A DNA stretch of 64,000 bases, from positions 62,001 to 126,000 of the forward strand of contig NZ_JGZN01000008.1 of NCBI RefSeq assembly GCF_000741715.1, given 5' to 3'. Both the position numbers and the translations under genes were made by a program. The first letter of the stretch is position 1; each line of letters begins with the position of its first letter. Shown here one piece after another: positions 18,218 through 26,654 of the stretch. The notes under the pieces were generated by a model. The model saw only the letters and a list, made by a program, of their open reading frames with translations. It did no database searches and was not told the DNA's origin. Origin of the DNA: Bifidobacterium saguini DSM 23967. GTDB lineage: Bacteria; Actinomycetota; Actinomycetes; Actinomycetales; Bifidobacteriaceae.

Positions 18218-18389
18218 GCGCACTTACTGCCGGTATTGGGCGGAAAAGCGGCAGCAACTGCGCGGATTGGCAGGAACGTCGCGCACTTACTGTCGGTTGA
18301 AGGACCACATTGAGCAGTAACTGCGCGCCTGCATCGTTGGCACGCGCAGTTACTGCCTCTTCGGCCGCCAGAACAGGCAGTAACTGCGC
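18218..18389. repeat. alternating inverted-repeat array A (unit near GCGCAGTTACTGC)
   Basis: Six copies of a 13-bp unit in alternating orientation, between convergent genes. Forward copies are at 18218-18230, 18281-18293 and 18344-18356; reverse copies are at 18251-18263, 18314-18326 and 18377-18389. The step is a regular 63 bp for same-strand copies and about 33 or 30 bp between neighbours. Each forward/reverse pair can form a stem of up to 13 bp with an approximately 20-nt loop. A second array of the same unit lies at 58574-58679. Confidence 0.85.
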
Positions 18390-18407
18390 GGAAGCTGGAC
18401 TCCGGCC

Positions 18408-19115
18408 TCAGCTGTTGCGATTGATTTCGATGTCGGTGACGGTGAGGTTCGCCTCGTTGATGAGGTTGAACAGAATCACCTCGGCCAGCGGACCGGGCTG
18501 CATAAACGTGTGCTGCTTTTCTTCAGACACGTAATCGTGGCTATCGCGATAGAACGCGGTGTCGATGCCGCCTGGATAGACAGCCACGACCTTCACACTC
18601 GTGCCCTTATATGCGGCTTGCAGGCTCTTGGTGTAGCCCTTCTCACCCCACTTGGTGGCGCAGTACACGCTTTCGTTGGCATTGCCACGCGTGGCGGCAG
18701 TACTCATAATCTGCGCGATCTTAACGTCCTGCTCGCCGCAAGCCTTCAAGGTTTCCACGGTCCACAGAATCATGCCCTTCAAACCTTTGAGGCACTTATC
18801 CACGTCCGCGGCTCCGTAAGCAGTCGGCACCTTGAAAGACGGCTGGCCGGCGTTGTTGATGAGCAGATCAATATGACCAAAAGAAGCAATCTCCGCCACG
18901 GACTTGCGTACGAAGTCCTCGTCGGTGATATCACCCACGTAGGCACGGTAGGATTCAGCCGGCCATTGCGCGGTCAACTCGACCTGACGCTCAGCATTGA
19001 AATCCACGCCGGCCACCAACCAACCGGCTTCAATCAGCTGACTGGCGAACTCGTAGCCGAGTCCCAAAGCGCTACCGGTAACAATGGCGATTTTCTGTCC
19101 GCTTGCAGTGGTCAT
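18408..19115 (-). CDS. short-chain dehydrogenase/reductase (SDR)
   Basis: A 235-residue classical SDR. The cofactor-binding turn is TGSALGLG at about residues 13-20, with Asp in VDFN suggesting NAD(H) preference. The NNAG motif is in LLINNAGQ, a Ser-containing strand is IMSTAA, and the catalytic YxxxK is YCATK. The substrate is not predictable. The start at 19115 follows AGGAG at 7 bp. The ABC-F gene ends 11 bp upstream, so the two probably share a transcript. Confidence 0.88.
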   Translation of the reverse strand: MTTASGQKIAIVTGSALGLGYEFASQLIEAGWLVAGVDFNAERQVELTAQWPAESYRAYVGDITDEDFVRKSVAEIASFGHIDLLINNAGQPSFKVPTAYGAADVDKCLKGLKGMILWTVETLKACGEQDVKIAQIMSTAATRGNANESVYCATKWGEKGYTKSLQAAYKGTSVKVVAVYPGGIDTAFYRDSHDYVSEEKQHTFMQPGPLAEVILFNLINEANLTVTDIEINRNS

Positions 19116-19126
19116 AGCTATCTCCT

Positions 19127-20728
19127 TTATTCCTCAGCAACAAGCTCCAAGTAGGAGTCGTTCCACAAATCCTCGTCGCCGTCCGGCATAAGTAGCACGC
19201 GTTCCGGGTTCAATGCCTCAACAGCACCCTCATCGTGGGTGACGAGCACGATGGCGCCCTCATACTTGGCAATGGCCTTCAAAATCTCCTCGCGGGAGGC
19301 CGGGTCCAGGTTGTTGGTAGGCTCATCGAGCAGCAGCACATTGGCACGAGAAGTCACCAAAGTGGCCAATGCCAGACGAGTCTTCTCGCCACCGGACAGC
19401 ACGCGCGCAGGCTTCATCGCGTCATCGCCGGAGAACAGGAACGAGCCGAGAATCGAGCGCGCATGGGTGTCGTCCAATTCTGGTGCCACGTGCTGCAGGT
19501 TCTCCAGCACAGTGGCATCCAAATCCAACGTATCGTGCTCTTGAGCAAAGTAGCCGATCTTGCAGCCGTGGCCGTAATCCACCGAACCGGTGTCCGGTTC
19601 CTCAATATGCGCAAGTAGGCGCAGCGTCGTGGTCTTACCGGCACCGTTGTATCCCAGAATCACTACACGCGAACCCTTGTCAATAGCAAGATTCACGCCG
19701 GCGAACACAATGTTGGAACCATAGGCCTTGGAAATATCCTTGGCCATGATCGGGGTTTTGCCGCATGGTGCAGGCTCTGGGAAGCGGATATCTGCCACCT
19801 TCTCCTTCTTCTGCGCCTCGGAGGTCTCGGAGAGCAGCTTCTCGGCACGACGCATCATGTTTTGCGCGGCCACAGCCTTGGTGGCCTTGGCGTGCAGACG
19901 AATGCCTTGTTTCATCAGGCGTTCGGCCTTCTTCTCCGCCACTTCTCGCTCACGACGGCGACGTTCCTCATCCACCACGCGCTGATGCAGATATGCCTTC
20001 CAGCTCAGCGAATACATGTCGATCTGACCAAGCTGCGCGTCAAGATGCCAGACCTTGTTCACCACTTCATCGAGCAGTTCGGTGGAGTGGGAAATCACGA
20101 GGAATCCACCCTCATACTTTTTCAAATACCCACGCAGCCATTCAATGGAATCGGCGTCCAAATGGTTGGTGGGTTCATCAAGAATCAAAGTATCGGCGTC
20201 GGAGAACAAAATACGTGCCAGTTCGATGCGACGGCGCTGACCACCGGAAAGCGTGCCGAGCTCCTGCTGCATGGTCTCTTGCGGCAGGCCCAGAGATGCC
20301 GCCATAGAGATTGCTTCGGACTGTGCCGCATAGCCGCCGGCCTTGTCGAAGTCCTGCATGGCCTTGTCATAGCGGGCCATAGCTTTCGTCATCACATCGG
20401 GATCCGGGTCGGTCATCTCCTTCTCGGCCTTACGAATACGGTTGATGATCGTGGCGATGTCACGCGCACTCATCATGCGGTCCAACGCAGTCTGCGAAGG
20501 ATCTGCGGCATGCGTATCCTGCGGTAGATAACCAAGCTTGCCGGATACGCGCACCTTGCCAGCGGTGGGCAGCATATCACCGGTAATCACACGGGTCAGT
20601 GTGGTCTTACCAGCACCGTTGCGGCCCACCAGACCGATTTTGTCGCCCTTGGCCACATGGAAATTGGTGGGGTGCAATAAGGTACGTGCGCCGATCTGAA
20701 TCTCCAGACCTTGTGCCTCAATCGCCAT
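19127..20728 (-). CDS. ABC-F family ATPase
   Basis: A 533-residue duplicated ATPase without membrane segments, so an ABC-F ribosome-associated protein rather than a transporter. Domain 1 has Walker A GRNGAGKTT and signature LSGGQRRRIELARIL. The linker (about 230-310) is the charged, Arg/Glu/Lys-rich helical P-site tRNA interaction motif. Domain 2 has Walker A GYNGAGKTT and signature LSGGEKTRLALATL with LLLDEPTNNLD. ABC-F proteins act on stalled ribosomes or protect them from antibiotics; which subtype this is cannot be told by eye. It is divergent from nnr. Confidence 0.9.
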   Translation of the reverse strand: MAIEAQGLEIQIGARTLLHPTNFHVAKGDKIGLVGRNGAGKTTLTRVITGDMLPTAGKVRVSGKLGYLPQDTHAADPSQTALDRMMSARDIATIINRIRKAEKEMTDPDPDVMTKAMARYDKAMQDFDKAGGYAAQSEAISMAASLGLPQETMQQELGTLSGGQRRRIELARILFSDADTLILDEPTNHLDADSIEWLRGYLKKYEGGFLVISHSTELLDEVVNKVWHLDAQLGQIDMYSLSWKAYLHQRVVDEERRRREREVAEKKAERLMKQGIRLHAKATKAVAAQNMMRRAEKLLSETSEAQKKEKVADIRFPEPAPCGKTPIMAKDISKAYGSNIVFAGVNLAIDKGSRVVILGYNGAGKTTTLRLLAHIEEPDTGSVDYGHGCKIGYFAQEHDTLDLDATVLENLQHVAPELDDTHARSILGSFLFSGDDAMKPARVLSGGEKTRLALATLVTSRANVLLLDEPTNNLDPASREEILKAIAKYEGAIVLVTHDEGAVEALNPERVLLMPDGDEDLWNDSYLELVAEE

Positions 20729-20963
20729 ACCTCACCCTTCGCTTTCCATACCGTGCAGTGACTGCAACATCTCAAAAATAACCAACAGACCATAGTAACG
20801 GAAGGCGTGAAAAATGTTCTTTGAAGCCAACACTCCCCTCGCTGCGGCAAACCAATCAGCACAACCCAATTCCATAGACAAGAATCAGCTTCGCCACAGG
20901 CGTGAGCCAGCAAAACGGCTAGAATCGACTCCAGAACATATCTGCACCGTGAAGGGGACTGCT

Positions 20964-22808
20964 ATGGAATACGCCGATGATGTCGACCGCCGCGAACTGC
21001 TGCTGCACAGCGCTTATGATGCGCAGACGGTACGTGATATGGAACGCCCGCTTCTCGATAAAGGCATACCGCTGATGCGCATGGCCGCGCAAGCTGTGGC
21101 GCATACGGCTGCCGGCATGCTTGACGATGAGGATCTGGCGCTTGAGGATTCCGCCATTGTGTTGCTCGCCGGTGCAGGCGACAATGGTGGCGATGGCCTA
21201 TTTGCCGCTGCGGCCTTGGCTCAGGAGGGTGCTGCGGTGACTACTGTAGCTGTCGGCAAGTCACTGCATGAGGCTGGATTCGCCGAATTCGTGCGTGCTG
21301 GCGGCAAGGTTCTGGTGCTTGATCCCGCCGCTGAAATCCCCGGCTGTGCTTCAGGTTTTTCCGCAGGCGAAGCGGGCGAACGCTTGCAAGCGGCCGTTGC
21401 ATTGATTAATAAGTCTCACTTGGTGATTGATGCGATGACCGGCATTGGCATTCAGGGTGCGCTTCGCGGTATTCCAGCAGCATTGGCTGCTGCTGTTGGG
21501 CTTGACGGCGAGGTGCCAAACGAGCCTGCTTTGCCCGGTCGCGAATCCTCCCGTGACTACCCACTGGTTCTTGCCGTAGACACTCCTTCCGGCGTTGGCG
21601 TTGACGATGGCTCACTGCCCGGCCCATATCTGCCAGCAAACGTGACGGTGACATTCGGTGCGATGAAACCCTGTGCGGTATTGCCTCCCGCCACGTTCGG
21701 CTGCGGACGCATTCAACTGGTTGATTTTGGTTTCACCATTGACGATGTAGAACCTCAAGTGGAGGTCGTCGACCATCTGTTCGCCTCGGATGCGATTCGT
21801 CTGCCACATGTTGAGGATTCCAAATACGCCCGCGGCGTGGTCGGCTTGGTGACCGGTTCGCAACGTTACTCCGGCGCCGCCGTTCTCACCGCTCGTGCAG
21901 CAGCCCGCGCCAATACCGGCATGATTCGCTATCTTGGCCCGGAGCGTGCTCAAAGCATGGTGCTAGCTGCACTGCCGGAAGCGGTACTTGGCAAAGGTCA
22001 TGTGCAGTCTTGGGTTGTGGGTTCTGGCATTCCTACAGCTGATGCGGAGGGTGCTGACTCCGATTTGCAACGCGAAACGATTGCCACTCTGCTGAAGCAT
22101 TATTCGGTTAAGACTTCCGATACCGAAGACTCGGCAGCAGATGCCGAAAGTGATGCTGCTTACGATATGCCTGCATTGGTTGTAGATGCCGGCGCTCTCG
22201 ATTTACTGCCGGATCGTGTGCCCGGTCAAGTGGTGATTACCCCGCATGCCGGCGAGATGGCGGCGCTGCTCAATAGGTTGGAGCATGGTTCCCTGCCTGA
22301 GGAACTGGAATCCTCCGCATCCGACGATACTGCATCCAAGGCTAAGAACTCTGCTAACCCCGACGCAGCACATGCGCTGTACACCGCTAAAGACATCATG
22401 CTTCACCCACTGGCCGCAGCTCAACGCGCGCATGAGTTAACCGGTGCCACAGTGCTGCTCAAAGGTGCGGTCACCATTGTGGTAGACGAGGATCATGTGT
22501 ACGTATCCGGCAGCGCTCCTGCTTGGCTGGCTACCGCTGGCGCCGGCGATGTATTGGCTGGTTTGCTTGGCGCGTTGCTTGCTCAGCAGCCAGATGGCAT
22601 CACCACAGCGGAAACGGTAGCTGCAGCAGCCTATCTGCATGGAGCAGCGGCCGCCATCGCATCCGAATCCGAACAGCATGGCTGGCAGGAGCCGGAACTG
22701 ATCGGCGAGCGCGAGCATCGTCAACAGTTCCTGACGATTGGTCATCCGATTGTTGCCAGTGATGTGATTCGTGCGATTCCAGATGCCATCGCCGACGTGA
22801 TTGCTTAG
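20964..22808 (+). CDS. nnr: bifunctional NAD(P)H-hydrate repair enzyme (epimerase + dehydratase)
   Basis: A 614-residue fusion. The N-terminal YjeF_N-like epimerase domain (about 1-250) has the AGAGDNGGDGL loop and the VLAVDTPSGV motif. The C-terminal YjeF/carbohydrate-kinase-like dehydratase (about 270-614) has KYARGVVGLVTGS, the VITPHAGEMAAL stretch, VLLKGAVTIV and GAGDVLAGLLGALL. It repairs hydrated NADH and NADPH. The ATG at 20964 is preferred over an in-frame upstream ATG because homology starts here and AAGGGG lies 8 bp before it. An insert of about 50 acidic/Ala residues near 370-400 and another near 445 look variable. Confidence 0.92.
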   Translation: MEYADDVDRRELLLHSAYDAQTVRDMERPLLDKGIPLMRMAAQAVAHTAAGMLDDEDLALEDSAIVLLAGAGDNGGDGLFAAAALAQEGAAVTTVAVGKSLHEAGFAEFVRAGGKVLVLDPAAEIPGCASGFSAGEAGERLQAAVALINKSHLVIDAMTGIGIQGALRGIPAALAAAVGLDGEVPNEPALPGRESSRDYPLVLAVDTPSGVGVDDGSLPGPYLPANVTVTFGAMKPCAVLPPATFGCGRIQLVDFGFTIDDVEPQVEVVDHLFASDAIRLPHVEDSKYARGVVGLVTGSQRYSGAAVLTARAAARANTGMIRYLGPERAQSMVLAALPEAVLGKGHVQSWVVGSGIPTADAEGADSDLQRETIATLLKHYSVKTSDTEDSAADAESDAAYDMPALVVDAGALDLLPDRVPGQVVITPHAGEMAALLNRLEHGSLPEELESSASDDTASKAKNSANPDAAHALYTAKDIMLHPLAAAQRAHELTGATVLLKGAVTIVVDEDHVYVSGSAPAWLATAGAGDVLAGLLGALLAQQPDGITTAETVAAAAYLHGAAAAIASESEQHGWQEPELIGEREHRQQFLTIGHPIVASDVIRAIPDAIADVIA

Positions 22809-22867
22809 CCCCACCGCAACGTACACTGAAACCAAATACTGTTCCCCCCTATCCCCGAGGAGCTCCA

Positions 22868-23497
22868 ATGGCTAACTCCCCTATCACTGATGTGATTTTT
22901 GATTTCTGCGGCGTGCTGCTGGATTGGAACACCCGCGCCTGTCTGGAAGATAAGTTCCCTGACGACGTGGTGACCGCCATATGCGCACCTGACGATCCGC
23001 ACGGATTCTTCCACTACGAGGACCGTATGGACGCGGGCGAAGATTTTGCCGACATTTACCCAGACGTGGTGCGTGAACAGGGTGAAGATATTGCCCAGAT
23101 CTTCAAGTACTACATCGATCATTATGCGGATGCCCTGCCGCGCACGCTGCCGGGCATGGTCGAGTTGCTCGCTGATCTGAAGGCGCATGGTTACGGCGTA
23201 TGGGGTCTGACGAACTGGTCTCACGAGACCTTCCACTTGGCATTCGAGAAGTTCCCACGCCTAGAGCAGCTGCTGGAAGGCACCGTGGTCTCCGGTGTTG
23301 AAAAAATGCATAAGCCGAACGCGGACATCTACGAGCTGGCATTGAATCGTTTCGGTCTCAAGGCCGAACAGTGCGTCTTCTTTGACGACACCGCCAAGAA
23401 TATTGTTGGCGCTAACGAGGTCGGCATTCACGGCGTGCTGTTTGAAGGCGCGATTGCGGCCCGCGACAGCCTCGCTCAGCTCGGCGTGCAGCTGTAA
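22868..23497 (+). CDS. HAD-superfamily hydrolase, subfamily IA
   Basis: A 209-residue HAD hydrolase. Motif I is FDFCGVLLDW (residues about 11-20), in which Asp precedes an unusual Phe-Cys pair before Gly-Val. The usual second Asp of DxD is replaced by Cys in DFC; family members of the YihX type have FDxGGVL, so this may be a tolerated variant. Motif II is LTNWS, motif III includes the Lys in EKMHKPNADIY, and motif IV is FFDDTAKNI. AGGAG lies 7 bp before the ATG. The substrate is unknown. A repeat array follows the stop. Confidence 0.82.
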   Translation: MANSPITDVIFDFCGVLLDWNTRACLEDKFPDDVVTAICAPDDPHGFFHYEDRMDAGEDFADIYPDVVREQGEDIAQIFKYYIDHYADALPRTLPGMVELLADLKAHGYGVWGLTNWSHETFHLAFEKFPRLEQLLEGTVVSGVEKMHKPNADIYELALNRFGLKAEQCVFFDDTAKNIVGANEVGIHGVLFEGAIAARDSLAQLGVQL

Positions 23498-23530
23498 TCG
23501 GCAGCTGCGTCAACTGTATCGCTCTATTTC

Positions 23531-23643
23531 CTTTGTATGTTCGCGCAGCAATCAACCCCCACGCGAACATACAAACATTTTCAACGCCAAAATCCTTTGT
23601 TTGTTTGCGCGGCTATCTTGCATTGCGCGAACATACAAAGGAT
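23531..23643. repeat. alternating inverted-repeat array B (unit near TTTGTATGTTCGCGC)
   Basis: Four alternating copies between the convergent HAD and XRE genes: forward near 23532-23547, reverse near 23561-23576, forward (variant with TTTGTTTGTTTGCGC) near 23596-23611, and reverse near 23624-23641. It has the same architecture as array A (GC-rich GCGC end inward, A/T-rich end outward) but an unrelated unit sequence. The last copy touches the stop of the XRE gene. Confidence 0.8.
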
Positions 23644-23870
23644 TATTCGTCTAACGCGTCAAAGCTGATTGTCAGCTTGCGGCCCATTCCCTGTGCCAAG
23701 GCTTCCAGAGAACGGAACGACGGGTTAATATGCGCCTGTTCGATGCGACTAATGGTGATGCGTGAAATACCGGAGCTCTCCGCCAGCTGATCCTGGCTCA
23801 TGCCCGCATCTTCTCGGGCTTTACGCAACGCCTCACCAACCTCTGGGTACACATGTTCCTTATCAGCCAC
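23643..23870 (-). CDS. small XRE-family helix-turn-helix protein
   Basis: About 75 residues, a single HTH_3 domain (LRKAREDAGMSQDQLAESSGISRITISRIEQ, written here as MSQDQLAESSG and ISRITISRIEQ). The C-terminal tail LAQGMGRKLTISFD is like that of antitoxins of type II systems. The GTG at 23870 is chosen because AAGGGGG lies about 6 bp upstream and the domain begins shortly after; a GTG one codon earlier is also possible. No toxin gene is adjacent, so it is either an orphan antitoxin or a small regulator. Confidence 0.75.
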   Translation of the reverse strand: MADKEHVYPEVGEALRKAREDAGMSQDQLAESSGISRITISRIEQAHINPSFRSLEALAQGMGRKLTISFDALDE

Positions 23871-23971
23871 CACTGACCCCCTTATGCTCCGCTGCATAAT
23901 CAAAACCAACGCAATTATAAACTGAAGAACTTGCATATCTCACTATTCGCTCGCCGTGGTGGAAGATAACG

Positions 23972-24012
23972 GGTATAACCGCACTCCACGGCCATGCTCA
24001 CTGGTATAACCG
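23972..24012 (+). promoter_or_regulatory. candidate LysR operator, two direct repeats
   Basis: GGTATAACCG occurs at 23972-23981 and again at 24003-24012, 31 bp apart (about three helical turns), ending 6 bp before the LysR start codon at 24019. Each is a near palindrome. The placement fits autoregulation of the LysR gene. The second copy would overlap its translation start region. Confidence 0.5.
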
Positions 24013-24018
24013 GTACTT

Positions 24019-24942
24019 ATGACTCTGCTTCAGCTGAAATACATCGTCAAAATCGTCGAATGCGGTTCGATGAATGAGGCATCCCATGCCCTTTACGTCT
24101 CCCAGCCGGCACTGAGCTCTTCCGTGAAGGAACTGGAAAACGAGCTCGGCATCGAAATCTTCACTCGCTCATCTCAAGGCATCGCTCTGACCGTGGACGG
24201 CGCCGAATTCCTGACCTATGCTCGCCAGGTGCTTGATCAGGCCGACCTTTTGGAAGAGCGCTACAAGCACGCCAAGCCGCGCAAGCAGCTGTGTCAGGTC
24301 TCCACCCAACACTACATGTTTGCCGTCGAAGCATTCGTGGAGATGATCAACTCCATCAAGTCCGACGAATACGAGTTCACCATTCGTGAGACTCGCACGC
24401 GCGACATCATCAACCAAGTCGCCAACATGCAGTCCGAAATCGGCATCCTGTACCTGTCTGATTTCAACAAGGATGTGATTGGCAAGCTGCTGCGCGAAAA
24501 GCATTTGGAATTCCATCCGCTGTTCCGCGCCCCACTGCACGTGTTCATCTCACGCAATAACCCGCTGGCCGCCAAGAAACTCATTACGATGGAGGATTTA
24601 AAGCCGTACCCGTTCATCCAGTACGAGCAGGGCGAGGAAGGCTCCTTCTACTTCTACGAGGAAGCGGTCTGGCCGGAATACTCCCCCAAGCAGATCAATG
24701 TGACCGACCGTGCCACGATCTTGAACTTCATCATCGGCCTCAACGGCTACACCGTGTGCACCGGCATCGACAACGGCGATCTTAACAACGAGAAGATCGT
24801 GACCGTCCCGCTCGATTCCGACGAGACCATGCTGGTCGGCTGGATCACTAACGAACGAGCCAAGCTTTCCAAGGCTGCAGAAACCTACCTTGACAAGCTC
24901 AAGTCCGTGGTCGCCGACCACGGCTACAAGCTCATCGACTAA
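24019..24942 (+). CDS. LysR-family transcriptional regulator
   Basis: A 307-residue LTTR. The N-terminal winged helix (about 1-60) reads LQLKYIVKIVECGSMNEASH followed by YVSQPALSSSVKELENELG, the classic LysR recognition helix. The C-terminal effector domain (about 90-300) is a periplasmic-binding-protein-like fold. The effector is unknown. It stands alone with its own terminator and two direct repeats upstream. No metabolic gene is divergently adjacent, so its regulon must be elsewhere. Confidence 0.9.
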   Translation: MTLLQLKYIVKIVECGSMNEASHALYVSQPALSSSVKELENELGIEIFTRSSQGIALTVDGAEFLTYARQVLDQADLLEERYKHAKPRKQLCQVSTQHYMFAVEAFVEMINSIKSDEYEFTIRETRTRDIINQVANMQSEIGILYLSDFNKDVIGKLLREKHLEFHPLFRAPLHVFISRNNPLAAKKLITMEDLKPYPFIQYEQGEEGSFYFYEEAVWPEYSPKQINVTDRATILNFIIGLNGYTVCTGIDNGDLNNEKIVTVPLDSDETMLVGWITNERAKLSKAAETYLDKLKSVVADHGYKLID

Positions 24943-24964
24943 GCGCCATCATCACATTATTATT

Positions 24965-25005
24965 CGTGGCTTCCTTTTCTGGGAAAGGAAGCCACGTTGT
25001 TTTTT
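24965..25005 (+). terminator. rho-independent terminator of the LysR gene
   Basis: A perfect 13-bp stem CGTGGCTTCCTTT with AAAGGAAGCCACG around a 6-nt loop, followed by TTGTTTTTT. It lies 22 bp after the LysR stop and abuts the 3' end of the convergent gene at 25005. Confidence 0.9.
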
Positions 25006-25870
25006 CAGAACTGCTTGCTCATTACATCAGCACCATATCTGCCAAACTGGGAATCGCTGCTTGCGGTGTTGGTGCTCCAATACGTGGGAACGATTCGTGT
25101 ACCTGCCGGGCTGTAATTGCTGTACGTCGTGACCTCACAATCAGCATTCGGCTCACATGTAGTACCACTGCTACCCACTGCATAACCTGCATCCACTACA
25201 TTGCCTGCGCCATCCACAGCCTGGTAATACACCTCAAAAAATGTCAATGCGCTTGACGAATTATTATGCACCGTGATTGGCACTCGATATGAGAACGTTG
25301 ACCGCTGCAAGATATCACCGATTGCGGTTACCGTCAGCACCGGAGTTTCGGACTGTTGCTGGGCCTGTTTAATCTCCTGAATCAACTGCCCGTATTTTTC
25401 CTGGTCTCGTTTGAGCTGATCGACCTGACTTCCCGCTTCACGCAGCTGCCGTTGCCGGTTGTCCACATCCTGCTTTGATTCTTCGAGATCACTGTTCGCC
25501 CATTTCAGGTTCTCGGCTTCTTTACGGTATTGCGGGCTTTCCTGGACGACCACAGAGCGACCGCCCATATTCCATCCAGCAATGCCTATGCCTATCAGGG
25601 CGGCGGCACATGCCAAAGCCTCAATACTCGTGCTACCACCACAAGTCGTCGAGCTAATAGACCACTCTCATCATGCTCAATCATCGATTTCACAGTGTTG
25701 ATGGCATCATTGCAAACATCGAAGAATCGACTTGAGAAAGACCGATTGTAGACATCTCGTTCACGCAAGAATGGATGCCACTGCTTGTTGTTGTCATTAG
25801 ACTGACGGCCTTCGCCGTTTGTCTTCCACGGCATCTTAGCGTCGTCGCGCTGTGGTTGCTCATCGCTCAT
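25005..25870 (-). pseudogene. coiled-coil membrane protein, probably split by a frameshift
   Basis: Two overlapping frames appear to be one gene. The first (25595-25870, 91 residues) starts with an ATG overlapping the upstream stop by 4 bp. It encodes a charged soluble N-terminus. The second (to 25005; the open frame begins near 25650) encodes a membrane helix (ALACAAALIGIGIAGW), a coiled coil (about 80 residues, ending in QAQQQSE) and a beta-rich C-terminal domain with two Cys. A -1 shift around 25595-25650 would join them into about 285 residues. That would match the architecture of its neighbour at 25867-26565. It could be a true mutation, a sequencing error, recoding, or two real genes (a TTG at 25616 would start the second). 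Confidence 0.6.
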
Positions 25871-26565
25871 GGAATCACCGCCGTCTTAACGTCATCGGTA
25901 TATTGGCCATCGATTCCTTCTGTTGAATTAGGATACTTGGGGCTTGCTATTGTTGCCTCATATTTCGTTGGCCTGATAGTGGCACCGGGGAATCCAGCGT
26001 CTTTGAGCATATCGTCCACTACCACCGTCTTGCCCGGATATACCACGATGTTTGAGGCATAAGCGTGTCCATCACCGTCAAGTATCGTGCCGTCTTTGCC
26101 AATGATCTGGTAATCCACATAGGCGCCATACATCACATGGCCTGTATTGTTTCGTACAGTGATTTTAGGGTAATAGTACAGGTCAAAGCCTCCACCTAAT
26201 TCGGTGTACCACGGGTCGATATCTGGACTTATGGATTCGACAATCAGTCCAGGCTGACCGGCCTGAACATCTGCCGCATACTGTTGGTAGAGTTTTTTGT
26301 CTTCGTCAAGCTTCTTCTGTTGCTCGACTACTTTCGCGCGCAAATCGTCACGCTGTTCGGTCAGGTCTTTGGTTTTCTTGCGATTTTCGGCAGTCTCGCC
26401 TTTGACTTTCTTGGTTTGTGCTGCCAAAGCCAGATATGTTTGATCAGTGGTGGGATCTTTAGTGGCACGTCCGATGGCGAATGCTACACCAAACGTTAAT
26501 GTTACGGCGGCGATAACCGCCACGATCATCCCAACGATGCGCCAGAATCTGGAACCTTCCCTCAT
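25867..26565 (-). CDS. membrane-anchored coiled-coil protein, unknown function
   Basis: A 232-residue protein with a short cytoplasmic N-terminus, one membrane helix (about 9-31), a coiled coil (about 45-105, Lys/Glu/Gln-rich) and a C-terminal extracytoplasmic beta domain. The last is of the FxxxY-type seen in secreted proteins (FDLYYYPKITVRNNTG, then a YVDYQIIGKDG strand). The next gene has the same layout. GGAGG sits only 1 bp before the ATG at 26565, which is tight, so the exact start is less certain. A role at the envelope is inferred from topology only. Confidence 0.72.
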   Translation of the reverse strand: MREGSRFWRIVGMIVAVIAAVTLTFGVAFAIGRATKDPTTDQTYLALAAQTKKVKGETAENRKKTKDLTEQRDDLRAKVVEQQKKLDEDKKLYQQYAADVQAGQPGLIVESISPDIDPWYTELGGGFDLYYYPKITVRNNTGHVMYGAYVDYQIIGKDGTILDGDGHAYASNIVVYPGKTVVVDDMLKDAGFPGATIRPTKYEATIASPKYPNSTEGIDGQYTDDVKTAVIP

Positions 26566-26654
26566 ACCTCCACTGTACTGAGGTTGATTGTTTCGCTAAG
26601 GCGAAGTCACCTAAAGTTCATTTTGGATATCAGCAGTCTGTGTCAATCAATGCG

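Noticed and set aside
18218-18389. CRISPR-like array
   Set aside because: Units are only 13 bp, alternate in orientation and the spacers are about 20 bases or less; no cas genes are present.
23643-23870. Complete toxin-antitoxin pair
   Set aside because: Only the XRE-type gene is seen; neither side encodes a toxin-like small protein with a ribosome binding site.
25595-25650. Programmed -1 frameshift site
   Set aside because: No X-XXY-YYZ heptamer or clear downstream pseudoknot was found; a mutation or sequence error is simpler, so recoding is not asserted.
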